Below are positions 44,458-52,975 of a DNA stretch of 64,000 nucleotides, in pieces. Numbering within the stretch: the stretch's first letter is position 1; every line of letters starts with the position of its first letter. The notes under the pieces are model-generated. The model was not told where the DNA came from. It saw only the letters and a program-made list of their open reading frames with translations, and did no database searches. The stretch spans positions 1 to 64,000 of the forward strand of contig NZ_ATDL01000012.1 of assembly GCF_000416985.1 (NCBI RefSeq), given 5' to 3'. The position numbers and the translations under genes are program-made. The stretch is from Sphingobacterium paucimobilis HER1398 (GTDB taxonomy: Bacteria > Bacteroidota > Bacteroidia > Sphingobacteriales > Sphingobacteriaceae).

Positions 44458-47400
44458 TTAAAATGTACAGGTTAAACCAAATGTATATGTTGTAGTAAGC
44501 GGCAACGAAATACCTGATACAATGGACTCAGGATCTTGTCCTTGTAGTTTTTTATCTGACCACAAGTAAATATTTTGTGCTTGTCCATTTAAAACCAGCT
44601 TTTTGAACCCAGCTTTCTTCACTAAATAATTAGGAATTTCATAATTCAACAGGACACTTTTAAATCGAATAAATGAACCATCAACAGTTCTGATGTTACT
44701 CCTATTATAAAAGGTAAATGGATCAGAGTTCAATCCGAGTAGTGTACTCCGGGTATCTGCATCAATGATACGAGGCACATTTGTATACTGTTCATGACCT
44801 GGAGCTTGCCATCTGTTTGCTAAGTTTTTATCCAGTGCTTCGATATCCGAATAATATCCTTTATAAAATGAATTCATTCTAATCTTGTTACCATAATTAA
44901 AAGTGAACAACGTTGAAAGTGTTAGTTTTTTATAACGAAAACTATTGGTCAATCCTCCAGAGGATAATGGTTCCCGACTCCCTTCATAAACCAACATATC
45001 CAAATCGCGAGATCCCTTATCTATACGATAGGTTTCTTTGCCGGATGCATCTACAAACAGGGGAAGTCCATTGGATGTCAGTCCAGCAAATTCAAAGGAA
45101 TACAGACCGTTTACCGGACGTCCCACCATCGGTGCACCACGATCAATGGTCTGTTGTAGAATAGTATTGTTGGTCTGCAGACTTTTGATTGTATTCTTGT
45201 TGTATCCAAATGTGAAAACTGTTTTCCAATCGAAATTTTCCTTTTTTATGTTATGGCTATTAAATGTTATCTCAAGCCCCTGATTGGTCATATCTGCCCA
45301 ATTGATAGTCTTACGTTGGAAGCCTGTCGCCCGACTCACCTCGATGGCAGAAATCAAATCGTAATTATCACGATGATAGTACTCAATAATAAAATTAAAG
45401 CGCTTTAAGAAACCGAACTCGATTGCTGCATTTATCATCTTTTCTTTTTCCCATTGCATAGATGGGTTATCAGGCGCATCAATTGTAATTAGATTCTCTA
45501 CCGTAGAAGGATCAAATCGAACTGTATTGCTATAATAAGCTAACATTTCGGGACTTCCTAAACCACTTATGTTTCCTCTCAGACCGTATGAACCACGCAA
45601 CTTCAACTGATCTAACCAAGAGACATTTTCTAGATTAAAGTCTTCATCAGCATTCCAACTTCCACCCAATACCCATATTGGTAAAAACCTGAATTTCTGT
45701 GATGCGCCTAGCCTGTTGGATCCGTCTGAACGAATAGATGCCGTCAGATTATATTTACCTTTGTAAGAGTAAGCTAAATTTCCAAAAAACGAGACTTCAT
45801 TGTAAGTATTTTGTCCTTTTTTGTAATATGGATCTGAACTTAATGACAAAATATCACGCATAATCGCGCGGTAGTCAGGATTGGATGTCATACCTCTGAA
45901 ATAGTCGAATCCATAGCCTTTATAATAGTCCTTGTAATACTGTTTACTTCTAATCTCATTTCCCACCAATAAATCAAAAGAATGTCTTTCGAATCGAGGC
46001 GTATAATTCAGCGAGTTTCGCACGGTATAAAACGTCCCATCAGTATTATCTACTACTACAATTCCTCCTTGAGGTAGAACCGAAATCGGGAACTCATATA
46101 AATCATAAGGATCATTATACAATTTATCGTTACCCCATATTACAGAACTATTTGCCATAGCTCGGTAAGATTCAGCAACATTTGAAAACTCGGTAGCGAT
46201 GTGTTCTGAATAGGCTGCAGTAGTACGTGCTGATGCCAATCCAGTATATTTCAAATCATTTCTGATCTTCCAATTTGCATCAAATTGAAATCTGAATTCC
46301 TTCAATTTGACGTTAATAAAATTATTCTCTAACTCATGGAGAATGTTAAAAGGAGCATAATTGGTCTGGTACCATTCTAAACTACCATCATCCCCATAAG
46401 GGCGAATCGCTCTACTTGTAGTGCGTGCAAAAGTAAACGGATTTATATCAAACTCTCGCGTTTCTAATCCAAGTACCCCCTCCTTAGAATCATAAGCTCC
46501 AAATGTTTTTTGGTTCCGTAAAGAGCCGTTTAACGTAGCTGTAAAGGAAACTTTATCAGAGACATTGTAATTCGTTCTTATGTTTGCGGTATACCGATCT
46601 GTATTTTGACCAACGACCTGCCCATGATCCTTAAAAAACGAACCTGATGTATAAACTTGAAACTTATCAACACCTGCAGACATACTCAAACTATGCTCCT
46701 GTGTCAAATTGTTACGAAACAAGACATCAAACCAATCGGTATTGTAGGTTTTAGCACGCTCAATACGGTCGTAAAATTGATCCCAAGTTATTTCCTTCAT
46801 GGACATCTGTTCAAGCAGCTTACCATACGCTCCATATGTGCGGTTCATATTAGTAAAGTCGACCAAGTTCTTTTGGTACAACTCTTCAGAGAACTCCATC
46901 CTCTCTTTAGAATTCATTACATTAAAAGAAGTTATAGAAGGTTTTACATTTAACGTAAAGGTATTTTTATAGTTGATATCTGCCGTTCCAACTTTCCCTT
47001 TCTTTGTCGTTACTACGATTACGCCATTCACGGCCTGAGTACCGTACATCGCTGTAGCAGAAGCATCCTTCAGTATCTGAATATCTTCTATATCATCTGG
47101 ATTTATACCCGAAATTGCGGAACTCAGCATGGTAGAAGCATCACCAGAATATAATTGATTGGGATTGATATTCACCGCATCATCTAGTACCACCCCATCA
47201 ATCACCCAAAGGGGTTCTTGGTTGCCACTGATCGAAGAATTACCCCGAATACGTATCTTTGACTTTGTACCAAAGGTACTGCTCGTATTTTCGACAGCGA
47301 CACCTGCTACCATTCCCTGTAAAGCTTTCCCTACATCTCCAGTACCAGCTGTTGCCATATCTTCTGGCTTAACCTTTCCTACAGATCCCGTAAATGTACG

Positions 47401-48081
47401 TTTATCGATATTTTGATAACCAGTCACTACGACTTCGTCTAAGCTCCCTTGCTCGCTCTCCAACGCTATACGTATTGTTTGTTGATTCCTAACCAATACC
47501 TCCTGCGTTCTATACCCCGTATAACCAACAACGATCGTCGCTCCAGACTTAACATTCTTTAATGTGAATTCCCCCTTATCATTGGATGCTACACCTTGCG
47601 ACCCGCCTTTTACACGTATAGTTGCACCGACCAAAGTCTCCCCCGTAGTTTTATCGACGACAATACCCTTGAGAACCTGTTCTTGTTGTTCTAGCCCCTT
47701 AGCACTCCTATCTTGTACGGCAGTTGGTCTATTGATTGTAATGGTTTTATTATTCAACGAATATTTCAATCCATTCTTGACCAAAATTTCTTCCAAAACC
47801 GCCTTTAACTCTGTATTTACAAAGTTAACATGGAGCGGTTTAGACATAATTTCTTCGTTATACTTATAAAAAAGGTTGTACCCCGTCTGTGACTCCACCA
47901 CTTTGAGAACTTTCTCAAGCGTAACACCTTTTCCTGTATAAGTTATTGTCTGAGAAAAACTACTGCCACTTACATGCGTAAGTGTCAATATCATGATGAT
48001 AACAACAAGCTTCATTATTAGGATAATTTTTCTAAAAATTGAGGGAATATAAAAAACACCCCCATCTAATTTAAAATGCAT
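44458..48081 (-). CDS. SusC/RagA-type TonB-dependent transporter (operon 1)
   Basis: The 1207-residue outer-membrane protein has a signal region, an STN domain (~48-118), a CarboxypepD_reg-like beta-sandwich (~136-208), the plug start LDEVVVTGYQ (214-223) and the RagA-type plug block (QPLWVIDGVVLDD and DIEDIQILKDASATAMYGTQ), then a long barrel ending in TTYTFGLTCTF. The STN domain marks it as a sensory transporter that signals to the FecR/sigma pair encoded upstream. A 155-base stretch of its plug is nearly identical to that of the second SusC. Confidence 0.93.
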   Translation of the reverse strand: MHFKLDGGVFYIPSIFRKIILIMKLVVIIMILTLTHVSGSSFSQTITYTGKGVTLEKVLKVVESQTGYNLFYKYNEEIMSKPLHVNFVNTELKAVLEEILVKNGLKYSLNNKTITINRPTAVQDRSAKGLEQQEQVLKGIVVDKTTGETLVGATIRVKGGSQGVASNDKGEFTLKNVKSGATIVVGYTGYRTQEVLVRNQQTIRIALESEQGSLDEVVVTGYQNIDKRTFTGSVGKVKPEDMATAGTGDVGKALQGMVAGVAVENTSSTFGTKSKIRIRGNSSISGNQEPLWVIDGVVLDDAVNINPNQLYSGDASTMLSSAISGINPDDIEDIQILKDASATAMYGTQAVNGVIVVTTKKGKVGTADINYKNTFTLNVKPSITSFNVMNSKERMEFSEELYQKNLVDFTNMNRTYGAYGKLLEQMSMKEITWDQFYDRIERAKTYNTDWFDVLFRNNLTQEHSLSMSAGVDKFQVYTSGSFFKDHGQVVGQNTDRYTANIRTNYNVSDKVSFTATLNGSLRNQKTFGAYDSKEGVLGLETREFDINPFTFARTTSRAIRPYGDDGSLEWYQTNYAPFNILHELENNFINVKLKEFRFQFDANWKIRNDLKYTGLASARTTAAYSEHIATEFSNVAESYRAMANSSVIWGNDKLYNDPYDLYEFPISVLPQGGIVVVDNTDGTFYTVRNSLNYTPRFERHSFDLLVGNEIRSKQYYKDYYKGYGFDYFRGMTSNPDYRAIMRDILSLSSDPYYKKGQNTYNEVSFFGNLAYSYKGKYNLTASIRSDGSNRLGASQKFRFLPIWVLGGSWNADEDFNLENVSWLDQLKLRGSYGLRGNISGLGSPEMLAYYSNTVRFDPSTVENLITIDAPDNPSMQWEKEKMINAAIEFGFLKRFNFIIEYYHRDNYDLISAIEVSRATGFQRKTINWADMTNQGLEITFNSHNIKKENFDWKTVFTFGYNKNTIKSLQTNNTILQQTIDRGAPMVGRPVNGLYSFEFAGLTSNGLPLFVDASGKETYRIDKGSRDLDMLVYEGSREPLSSGGLTNSFRYKKLTLSTLFTFNYGNKIRMNSFYKGYYSDIEALDKNLANRWQAPGHEQYTNVPRIIDADTRSTLLGLNSDPFTFYNRSNIRTVDGSFIRFKSVLLNYEIPNYLVKKAGFKKLVLNGQAQNIYLWSDKKLQGQDPESIVSGISLPLTTTYTFGLTCTF

Positions 48082-48137
48082 AAATTTGTGTCATTAGGTA
48101 ATAATTAATAAGACGATTGTTTTTCTTTTATCTAATC

Positions 48138-48165
48138 GTGCAGGGAGTTCCGAGGCTCCTTGCAC
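48138..48165. promoter_or_regulatory. Hairpin in the susC leader (operon 1)
   Basis: GTGCAGGGAG (48138-48147) pairs with CTCCTTGCAC (48156-48165), one G-T pair, with an 8-base loop. On the coding (minus) strand it is followed by GATAAAAG, an A-rich run and CGTCTTA and not by a T run, so it is not a simple terminator for this operon. Operon 2 has a hairpin with the same downstream layout at 61898-61921. Confidence 0.5.
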
Positions 48166-48303
48166 ATTCTTTTTTAAAGGCTGTTACTTAAACAGACCTA
48201 TAGCTCCTGGATTTTTACATATCTTTTTTTAGGTAACAGTAATTAGTTATTTAAACAGAGGGACAGTGATTAGATCTGTCCATCTGTGATTCATTATCTA
48301 TAG

Positions 48304-48326
48304 GACGATAACAAACCTGGAAAGGG
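48304..48326 (-). promoter_or_regulatory. Putative ECF-sigma promoter upstream of susC (operon 1)
   Basis: The minus strand reads TGCCCTT then 14 bases (TCCAGGTTTGTTAT) then CGTCCTATAG, the same motif and spacing as at 39115 and 51250. It lies just after the fecR stop and gives a ~215-base leader before susC that includes the hairpin at 48138. Confidence 0.55.
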
Positions 48327-48351
48327 CAAAAAAAAATAAAATAATTTTACT

Positions 48352-49464
48352 TTAGTTCCGAACAGTGATTGTTCTACCAGTTAGAGAGACGTCCATGCCG
48401 CCGTCTTTAAATATTTTAAGAAGCTCATCGAGGCTTCCCGAACGCTTTATCTTGCCGACAAACCGTTCTTCTGAAACGCGTCCAATAAACTTGACATTGA
48501 CATTATACCATCTCGATATTTGACGCATTAGACTGCTTACATCCGCTTTATCAAATCTAAAATACCCATCTTTCCAAGCTATGGCTTGCTCGACATCGGC
48601 AGATTGAACTTTTAACTCCCCGTTATTATTAAGGATCTCTTGTCCTGGGGTCAATTGCAATGAGGTATAGGGACTCGATAATTGAATACGTCCAGTCAGC
48701 AATGTAGTACGTATAAATGGCTCATCATTATACGAATTCACATTAAAAGAGGTTCCCAAAACTTCAATTTCTTGGTTCCTTGATTTGACGATAAAAGGTT
48801 GCTTTCTATTCTCCGCTATGTCAAAAAAAGCTTCTCCATCCATTTCTACAATGCGTTGTGTATCAGAAAAAACCAACGGAAATTTAATTTTTGACAAAGA
48901 GTTAAGCCAGACCTTACTCCCATCGGGCAGTATAATCTGATACGTACCCCCTCGTGGCGTTTCTATGGTATTAAATTTTTTTGCTAATTGCGCTTTCTCT
49001 ACACCTTCGATATTTATCTTTGAAAGATCATACTGAATACTCCCAGATTTATTGTTAACAATGGAAACATTTCTTTCATGAATCTCTTCTGCCTGTTCCA
49101 GATCATCCAGAATCACCTGCTCACCATTTGACAAGGTGAGTATCGCTTGATTTCCTCCGGGACGGACTTCGCGTGCAGTAGACTGTCCTGTCTCCACAGG
49201 AGTACTCTTCATATAAAAGAATCCCAGTCCAAGACCTATCAGCAATAGAACGCTAGCCGCTAGGGAATACCAACTGCGCAGCCTCCTTTTCGGCTTTATA
49301 ATTGCAACGCTTTCTGGAACATTTGCCACCATATCCTCCTCCAGATAGAAATCCAATACTCCTTTTGACAACAAGTCAAAGAAAATGGTCAGTTCTCTTT
49401 TGGTGAGCGTCTTATTAAGATACCCTTCGACTAACTTTCTATAATATTTCTCTTCGGCTTTCAT
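48352..49464 (-). CDS. FecR-type anti-sigma factor (operon 1)
   Basis: The 370-residue protein has an N-terminal cytoplasmic part and one transmembrane helix (~68-86, SLAASVLLLIGLGLGFFYM). A FecR domain follows with ETPRGGTYQIILPDGSKVWL and FPLVFSDTQRIVEMDGEAFF, then a C-terminal DUF4974-type domain (VSSLMRQISRWYNVNVKFIG). It would hold the sigma factor encoded just upstream until SusC signals. A variant ECF-like motif overlaps the sigma stop just before its start. Confidence 0.92.
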   Translation of the reverse strand: MKAEEKYYRKLVEGYLNKTLTKRELTIFFDLLSKGVLDFYLEEDMVANVPESVAIIKPKRRLRSWYSLAASVLLLIGLGLGFFYMKSTPVETGQSTAREVRPGGNQAILTLSNGEQVILDDLEQAEEIHERNVSIVNNKSGSIQYDLSKINIEGVEKAQLAKKFNTIETPRGGTYQIILPDGSKVWLNSLSKIKFPLVFSDTQRIVEMDGEAFFDIAENRKQPFIVKSRNQEIEVLGTSFNVNSYNDEPFIRTTLLTGRIQLSSPYTSLQLTPGQEILNNNGELKVQSADVEQAIAWKDGYFRFDKADVSSLMRQISRWYNVNVKFIGRVSEERFVGKIKRSGSLDELLKIFKDGGMDVSLTGRTITVRN

Positions 49465-49490
49465 TACGGATAGGACGATAATAATACCTT

Positions 49491-50084
49491 TTAAGGCAAA
49501 AGGATTTTAAAAAACAAGAAAAAATAGAAGATATGCATTTTGTCTATACGGAATTTAACTAAAATTTCGTCTTTTAAACGCTTCATTGTGGTTATCATAT
49601 GATGTTTTACCGTACTTTTCGATACATTGAGTTGTTTCGCTACCTCCTCGTACGACATTTCATGTTCCCGACACATCGTAAATATTTCTTGTGATTTTTC
49701 AGGCAGTGTTTTCATATAAGCCTCTAAAAATCGAAAATACTCCTGTTCTGTAACAAAAAGCTCTACCTCATTGGCTGAAAAATTAAACTCTTTGAGTATT
49801 TCATTAGGCATCAATTCCAAGCGAGAAACGCGCTTCAAGTAGTCTAACGTATGATTTTTTGCAATGCGGTATATATAGGCGTTAAAATTTCCAACCTTAT
49901 CCAAATACTCCCGTTTCTCCCATAGTTTTACAAACACGTCTTGTGTTAGGTCCTGAGCAATACTGTCTGCATGCACATAACGATTAATGAAAACATGAAG
50001 CTGATAGAAATAGAGATCATAGACTTCCATAAAAGCCTGATGATCTCCTTTTTGAATATTCTCAGCTATGGTTTCTATTTTCAT
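49491..50084 (-). CDS. ECF RNA polymerase sigma factor (operon 1)
   Basis: The 197-residue sigma-70 family protein has region 2 (AQDLTQDVFVKLWEKREYLD) and region 4 (MKTLPEKSQEIFTMCREHEM, then SYEEVAKQLNVSKSTVKHHM). The family is the SusC/FecR-linked ECF group of Bacteroidota. It lies 36 bases after the alpha/beta hydrolase gene and 26 bases before fecR, so the promoter at 51250 may drive all three. The C-terminal tail is unusually hydrophobic (IFYFFLFFKILLP). Confidence 0.92.
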   Translation of the reverse strand: MKIETIAENIQKGDHQAFMEVYDLYFYQLHVFINRYVHADSIAQDLTQDVFVKLWEKREYLDKVGNFNAYIYRIAKNHTLDYLKRVSRLELMPNEILKEFNFSANEVELFVTEQEYFRFLEAYMKTLPEKSQEIFTMCREHEMSYEEVAKQLNVSKSTVKHHMITTMKRLKDEILVKFRIDKMHIFYFFLFFKILLP

Positions 50085-50120
50085 AGAATGAAACGGGTTA
50101 AATCCATATATACTGGCTTA

Positions 50121-51212
50121 CTACTTGGCTATGGGCTGATAGCTTGCTTTCATTAAATCTTGTAATCCCGCAAAAGGCTTACTCGGTGTTAGGTATTTTT
50201 GCAAATAGTTGTACACCTTCAACCTTACTTCTTTCGCTTTGTAACTATCTATGCGATCGAAATGATGCCCGCCAGCTACATTATCGTAGATTTCATAATC
50301 AAATTTCTTATTATTTGCTTTAAGTGCGCTGATCAAATGATCGACCTCTTCGATCAATACATCATCATCATTCGTGTTAGCATGTATCAGCAGCGGTGTC
50401 TGGAGTTTATGAGCTTGAAAAGCTGGCGATCGGCGACGATATTCTTTTACGTCCTGTACGACCTCCTTACCGATATGATAATCTGCCGAAAAAAGCTTTC
50501 TATAACTGTTATCCATATATCCGAGTCGCATAATCAAGTCACTCACAGGTACACCTGCATATGCTACGGTATAACTTTCAGGAAAATTAAATACATTTAA
50601 CAGAGCATGGAATCCACCATGGCTCCAGCCGACGACACCTATCCTATTTTTGTCAACGAAATTATAGTTTTCAACCATATAATCGCGACAGGCCTTTGTG
50701 TCATCAATCTCTAATCCCCCATAGTCAATACTCTGCTGAAAGCTCTTACCGTATCCGGTACTGCCTCTATATTCAGGAGCAGCTACAATGTACCCTTGTG
50801 CTATAAACTCTTTTACGATATGATCATTCCCTACACCAAAATTGCCATGCACACCTCCATGGACAAGTACAATCAGTGGATACTTCTTGTTTGCATCAAA
50901 GTCTTTTGGAATAAATACATAAGACCAAAATACCAGGGGGTTGCCAGCTCCTTTTGCTGTGGCGTTCTTAATTTTCTTGGGAGGACCTGTCATTCGTACT
51001 TTGTCAACATAAGCGAGCTCCTCCAACTTGTTGTACCAGTTTACATCCTCTATTTTTTTCGTAATCTGATCAAAAGAATAAGATAAGTTTTCTATTTTAT
51101 CATTCAGTCGCTTGATTTCTTGCAACAACTGATCGGTTTGCTGTGCTTTTGTCTTCTCTAAGACCAGCATCGACAAGACAATAAAAAGACAGGTTTTTAA
51201 GTTAAACGGCAT
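50121..51212 (-). CDS. Exported S9-like alpha/beta hydrolase
   Basis: I choose the ATG at 51212 (MPFNLKTCLFIVLSMLVL, signal peptide ending KTKAQ). Longer frames to 51263 overlap the promoter motif. A coiled-coil-like stretch (QLLQEIKRLNDKIENLSYSF) precedes a single hydrolase domain without a propeller. The triad is Ser in GVVGWSHGGFHALL, Asp in HANTNDDDVL and His in VAGGHHFD, with HGGVHGNFG as oxyanion loop. It would be a periplasmic peptidase or esterase. It leads the sigma-fecR genes of operon 1. Confidence 0.85.
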   Translation of the reverse strand: MPFNLKTCLFIVLSMLVLEKTKAQQTDQLLQEIKRLNDKIENLSYSFDQITKKIEDVNWYNKLEELAYVDKVRMTGPPKKIKNATAKGAGNPLVFWSYVFIPKDFDANKKYPLIVLVHGGVHGNFGVGNDHIVKEFIAQGYIVAAPEYRGSTGYGKSFQQSIDYGGLEIDDTKACRDYMVENYNFVDKNRIGVVGWSHGGFHALLNVFNFPESYTVAYAGVPVSDLIMRLGYMDNSYRKLFSADYHIGKEVVQDVKEYRRRSPAFQAHKLQTPLLIHANTNDDDVLIEEVDHLISALKANNKKFDYEIYDNVAGGHHFDRIDSYKAKEVRLKVYNYLQKYLTPSKPFAGLQDLMKASYQPIAK

Positions 51213-51249
51213 AATAAATTTAGGTTTTGTATACTTCATCCAAATATAA

Positions 51250-51272
51250 GACGAACAAAGCATAGTTAAGGG
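51250..51272 (-). promoter_or_regulatory. Putative ECF-sigma promoter for hydrolase-sigma-fecR
   Basis: The minus strand reads ACCCTTAA (CCCTT at 51268-51272), 14 bases between CCCTT and CGTC, then CGTCTTATATTTGG. It is the closest relative of the site at 39115, with ACCCTTAA, TTTGT/CCGTCTT and TTYGGAT shared. The predicted start lies ~30 bases before the ATG at 51212. Confidence 0.6.
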
Positions 51273-51312
51273 TAAATATTTTTTTAAAATAAATTTTATT
51301 ATCGAATATCAA

Positions 51313-51354
51313 TATAAAAGCCTTCCATTATTTCATTGATGGAAGGCTTTTATA
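51313..51354 (-). terminator. Terminator of the second SusCD operon
   Basis: A long perfect stem (TATAAAAGCCTTCCAT with its complement ATGGAAGGCTTTTATA) has a 10-base loop. The minus strand continues into a T-rich stretch. It lies 9 bases beyond the S51 gene stop. Confidence 0.8.
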
Positions 51355-51362
51355 CAGCGATG

Positions 51363-52973
51363 CTATGGATTAGCCAATCTATATTTTTGTTTCGGATATA
51401 AAATATCGGGAACCTCCTTGCCATGCCTGAACAGACGTATTGCCTCACCTTCGACTTGAATATTGTTTTTATGCAGCGTGACCTTGGACTCTGGTGCCAA
51501 GCCTATACCCAATAGACCTGTATTCTTTTCCAAGACTTCTGTTATTTTGGATGTTGTCTTGAGATCTTCGGGATTGACAATTAGCAGGGTATTCCGGACC
51601 AGGCCATAGCCGACATGCCATTTGTACTTTTCAGGTTCTCCAAATAAGCGGGAAGCCATCACTGCTGCCCCATCACCACTGCCTCCAACTACTCCTCCAC
51701 GCTCCAGTACACCAAACAAATGATGATGTACCAAGGAGTGCAGATAGACCTCGATCAACTGCCAACTGCGGTCATCACAGATCCAGACAACTTTGGCCTT
51801 TTGGAGCACCTGAGCAAAGGTCTTGGAGTTTGCCTGTTCATTATTGATGGTATGTAACAAAGTGACATCCTTAGCGCCCAATTCCTGGAACTTCTTTAAC
51901 AGCTTGAGATTGGCTGTTCGCATCTGTTCATTCCCTGTAGAAAGCAATACGATAGGCTGCGCCTTGAGTTTTGATAGCGATTGCACGAAGTCTTCTATGG
52001 TATTTTCTGCGTTGGGAGATTTGCCATAGAGAATCAACTTTCCTTTTGGAGGACCAATTGTTTTCCATTCCGCAGAAGGCTCTTTCCAGCTGTTCCTGCC
52101 TCCCTCGGACCATAGGTCGTCTTTTGAAAACTCTTCGACACGGGATAAGATTTCTCGTTTTTCCAGATCATATTTATCCCCTGGAAAAAGATACTCCTGC
52201 TCCTGACCTTCAGCATAGCCTGCACGCTTTGGGTTGTACATAGCGACCTTACCTTCACCCACCACTTCAAGCAGATTCCCTCGGATCACTGTCGCTGTTG
52301 CCTCATCAATACCAAAGCCCAACAAATCGGGATTAGTCGTTAGGATCTTCGCTACTGAGCCCATGCGGTTTCTGCGAATATAATGTTGACCTATTGCCGA
52401 CTGCTTGACAAAACCAAATCCTATTTGCTGATCGGTACCTCCTCCATACAGATAGGACCCTTGTATAGAAGCTCCTGCCGAACTTCCTGCTACGAAGCCT
52501 CCCCGTTCTAACAGCTCAAATATCAATCGATGAGTCAGCGTATTAAGGTAGGCTGCGGCAAGGCGCTTTTGAAAACCTCCTGCTATATAAACAGCTTTTG
52601 CAGTACGTAGTGGAGCGGCAAACTCCTCGGTATTGGCTACGTCTCGATTTCCTGTATGTAAGGTGACTATCTTATTGGCTCCAGCATTCTTTAGGCTTAT
52701 ATAGGCATCATTGGTTTCATCCACAATATCTCCCGCAGTGGGGATAAAGACAATAGGTACATCAGGGCCACCGATAGTCTCTATAAAATATTTATAATTA
52801 TCAGGGGAAGCTGCTCCCCCGATAATCATTAGCGTCCCCTTAGGTGGGCCTATGGTATTCCAATCAGTTCTGTGTGGTGTATCCGAATCGGTAACCTGAG
52901 CATTAGAGTGATTTACATTCAATCCAATTAAACACGTTATAACACCAATAATTGTATAGAATAAACGTTTCAT
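51363..52973 (-). CDS. Tandem peptidase S51 (cyanophycinase-like) protein, second domain degenerate
   Basis: Starting at the ATG at 52973 (MKRLFYTIIGV, signal peptide to ~26), the 536-residue protein has two S51-type domains. Each is introduced by TIGPPKGxL. The first (~40-275) keeps the nucleophile motif GSSAGAS (~163-169), QHYIRRNR and GIDEATA. The second (~303-536) reads GGSGDGAA, WHVGYGLVRN and GIGLAPES at the same places, so the serine, the His-Arg block and the acidic pair are lost. It would cleave acidic peptides or cyanophycin-like polymers in the periplasm. It ends operon 2, 2 bases after DUF4302. Confidence 0.85.
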   Translation of the reverse strand: MKRLFYTIIGVITCLIGLNVNHSNAQVTDSDTPHRTDWNTIGPPKGTLMIIGGAASPDNYKYFIETIGGPDVPIVFIPTAGDIVDETNDAYISLKNAGANKIVTLHTGNRDVANTEEFAAPLRTAKAVYIAGGFQKRLAAAYLNTLTHRLIFELLERGGFVAGSSAGASIQGSYLYGGGTDQQIGFGFVKQSAIGQHYIRRNRMGSVAKILTTNPDLLGFGIDEATATVIRGNLLEVVGEGKVAMYNPKRAGYAEGQEQEYLFPGDKYDLEKREILSRVEEFSKDDLWSEGGRNSWKEPSAEWKTIGPPKGKLILYGKSPNAENTIEDFVQSLSKLKAQPIVLLSTGNEQMRTANLKLLKKFQELGAKDVTLLHTINNEQANSKTFAQVLQKAKVVWICDDRSWQLIEVYLHSLVHHHLFGVLERGGVVGGSGDGAAVMASRLFGEPEKYKWHVGYGLVRNTLLIVNPEDLKTTSKITEVLEKNTGLLGIGLAPESKVTLHKNNIQVEGEAIRLFRHGKEVPDILYPKQKYRLANP

Positions 52974-52975
52974 GC

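Noticed and set aside
48138..48165. Simple rho-independent terminator after fecR
   Set aside because: On the coding strand the hairpin is followed by an A-rich run, not a T run. The T-rich side faces the plus strand, where there is no gene to terminate.
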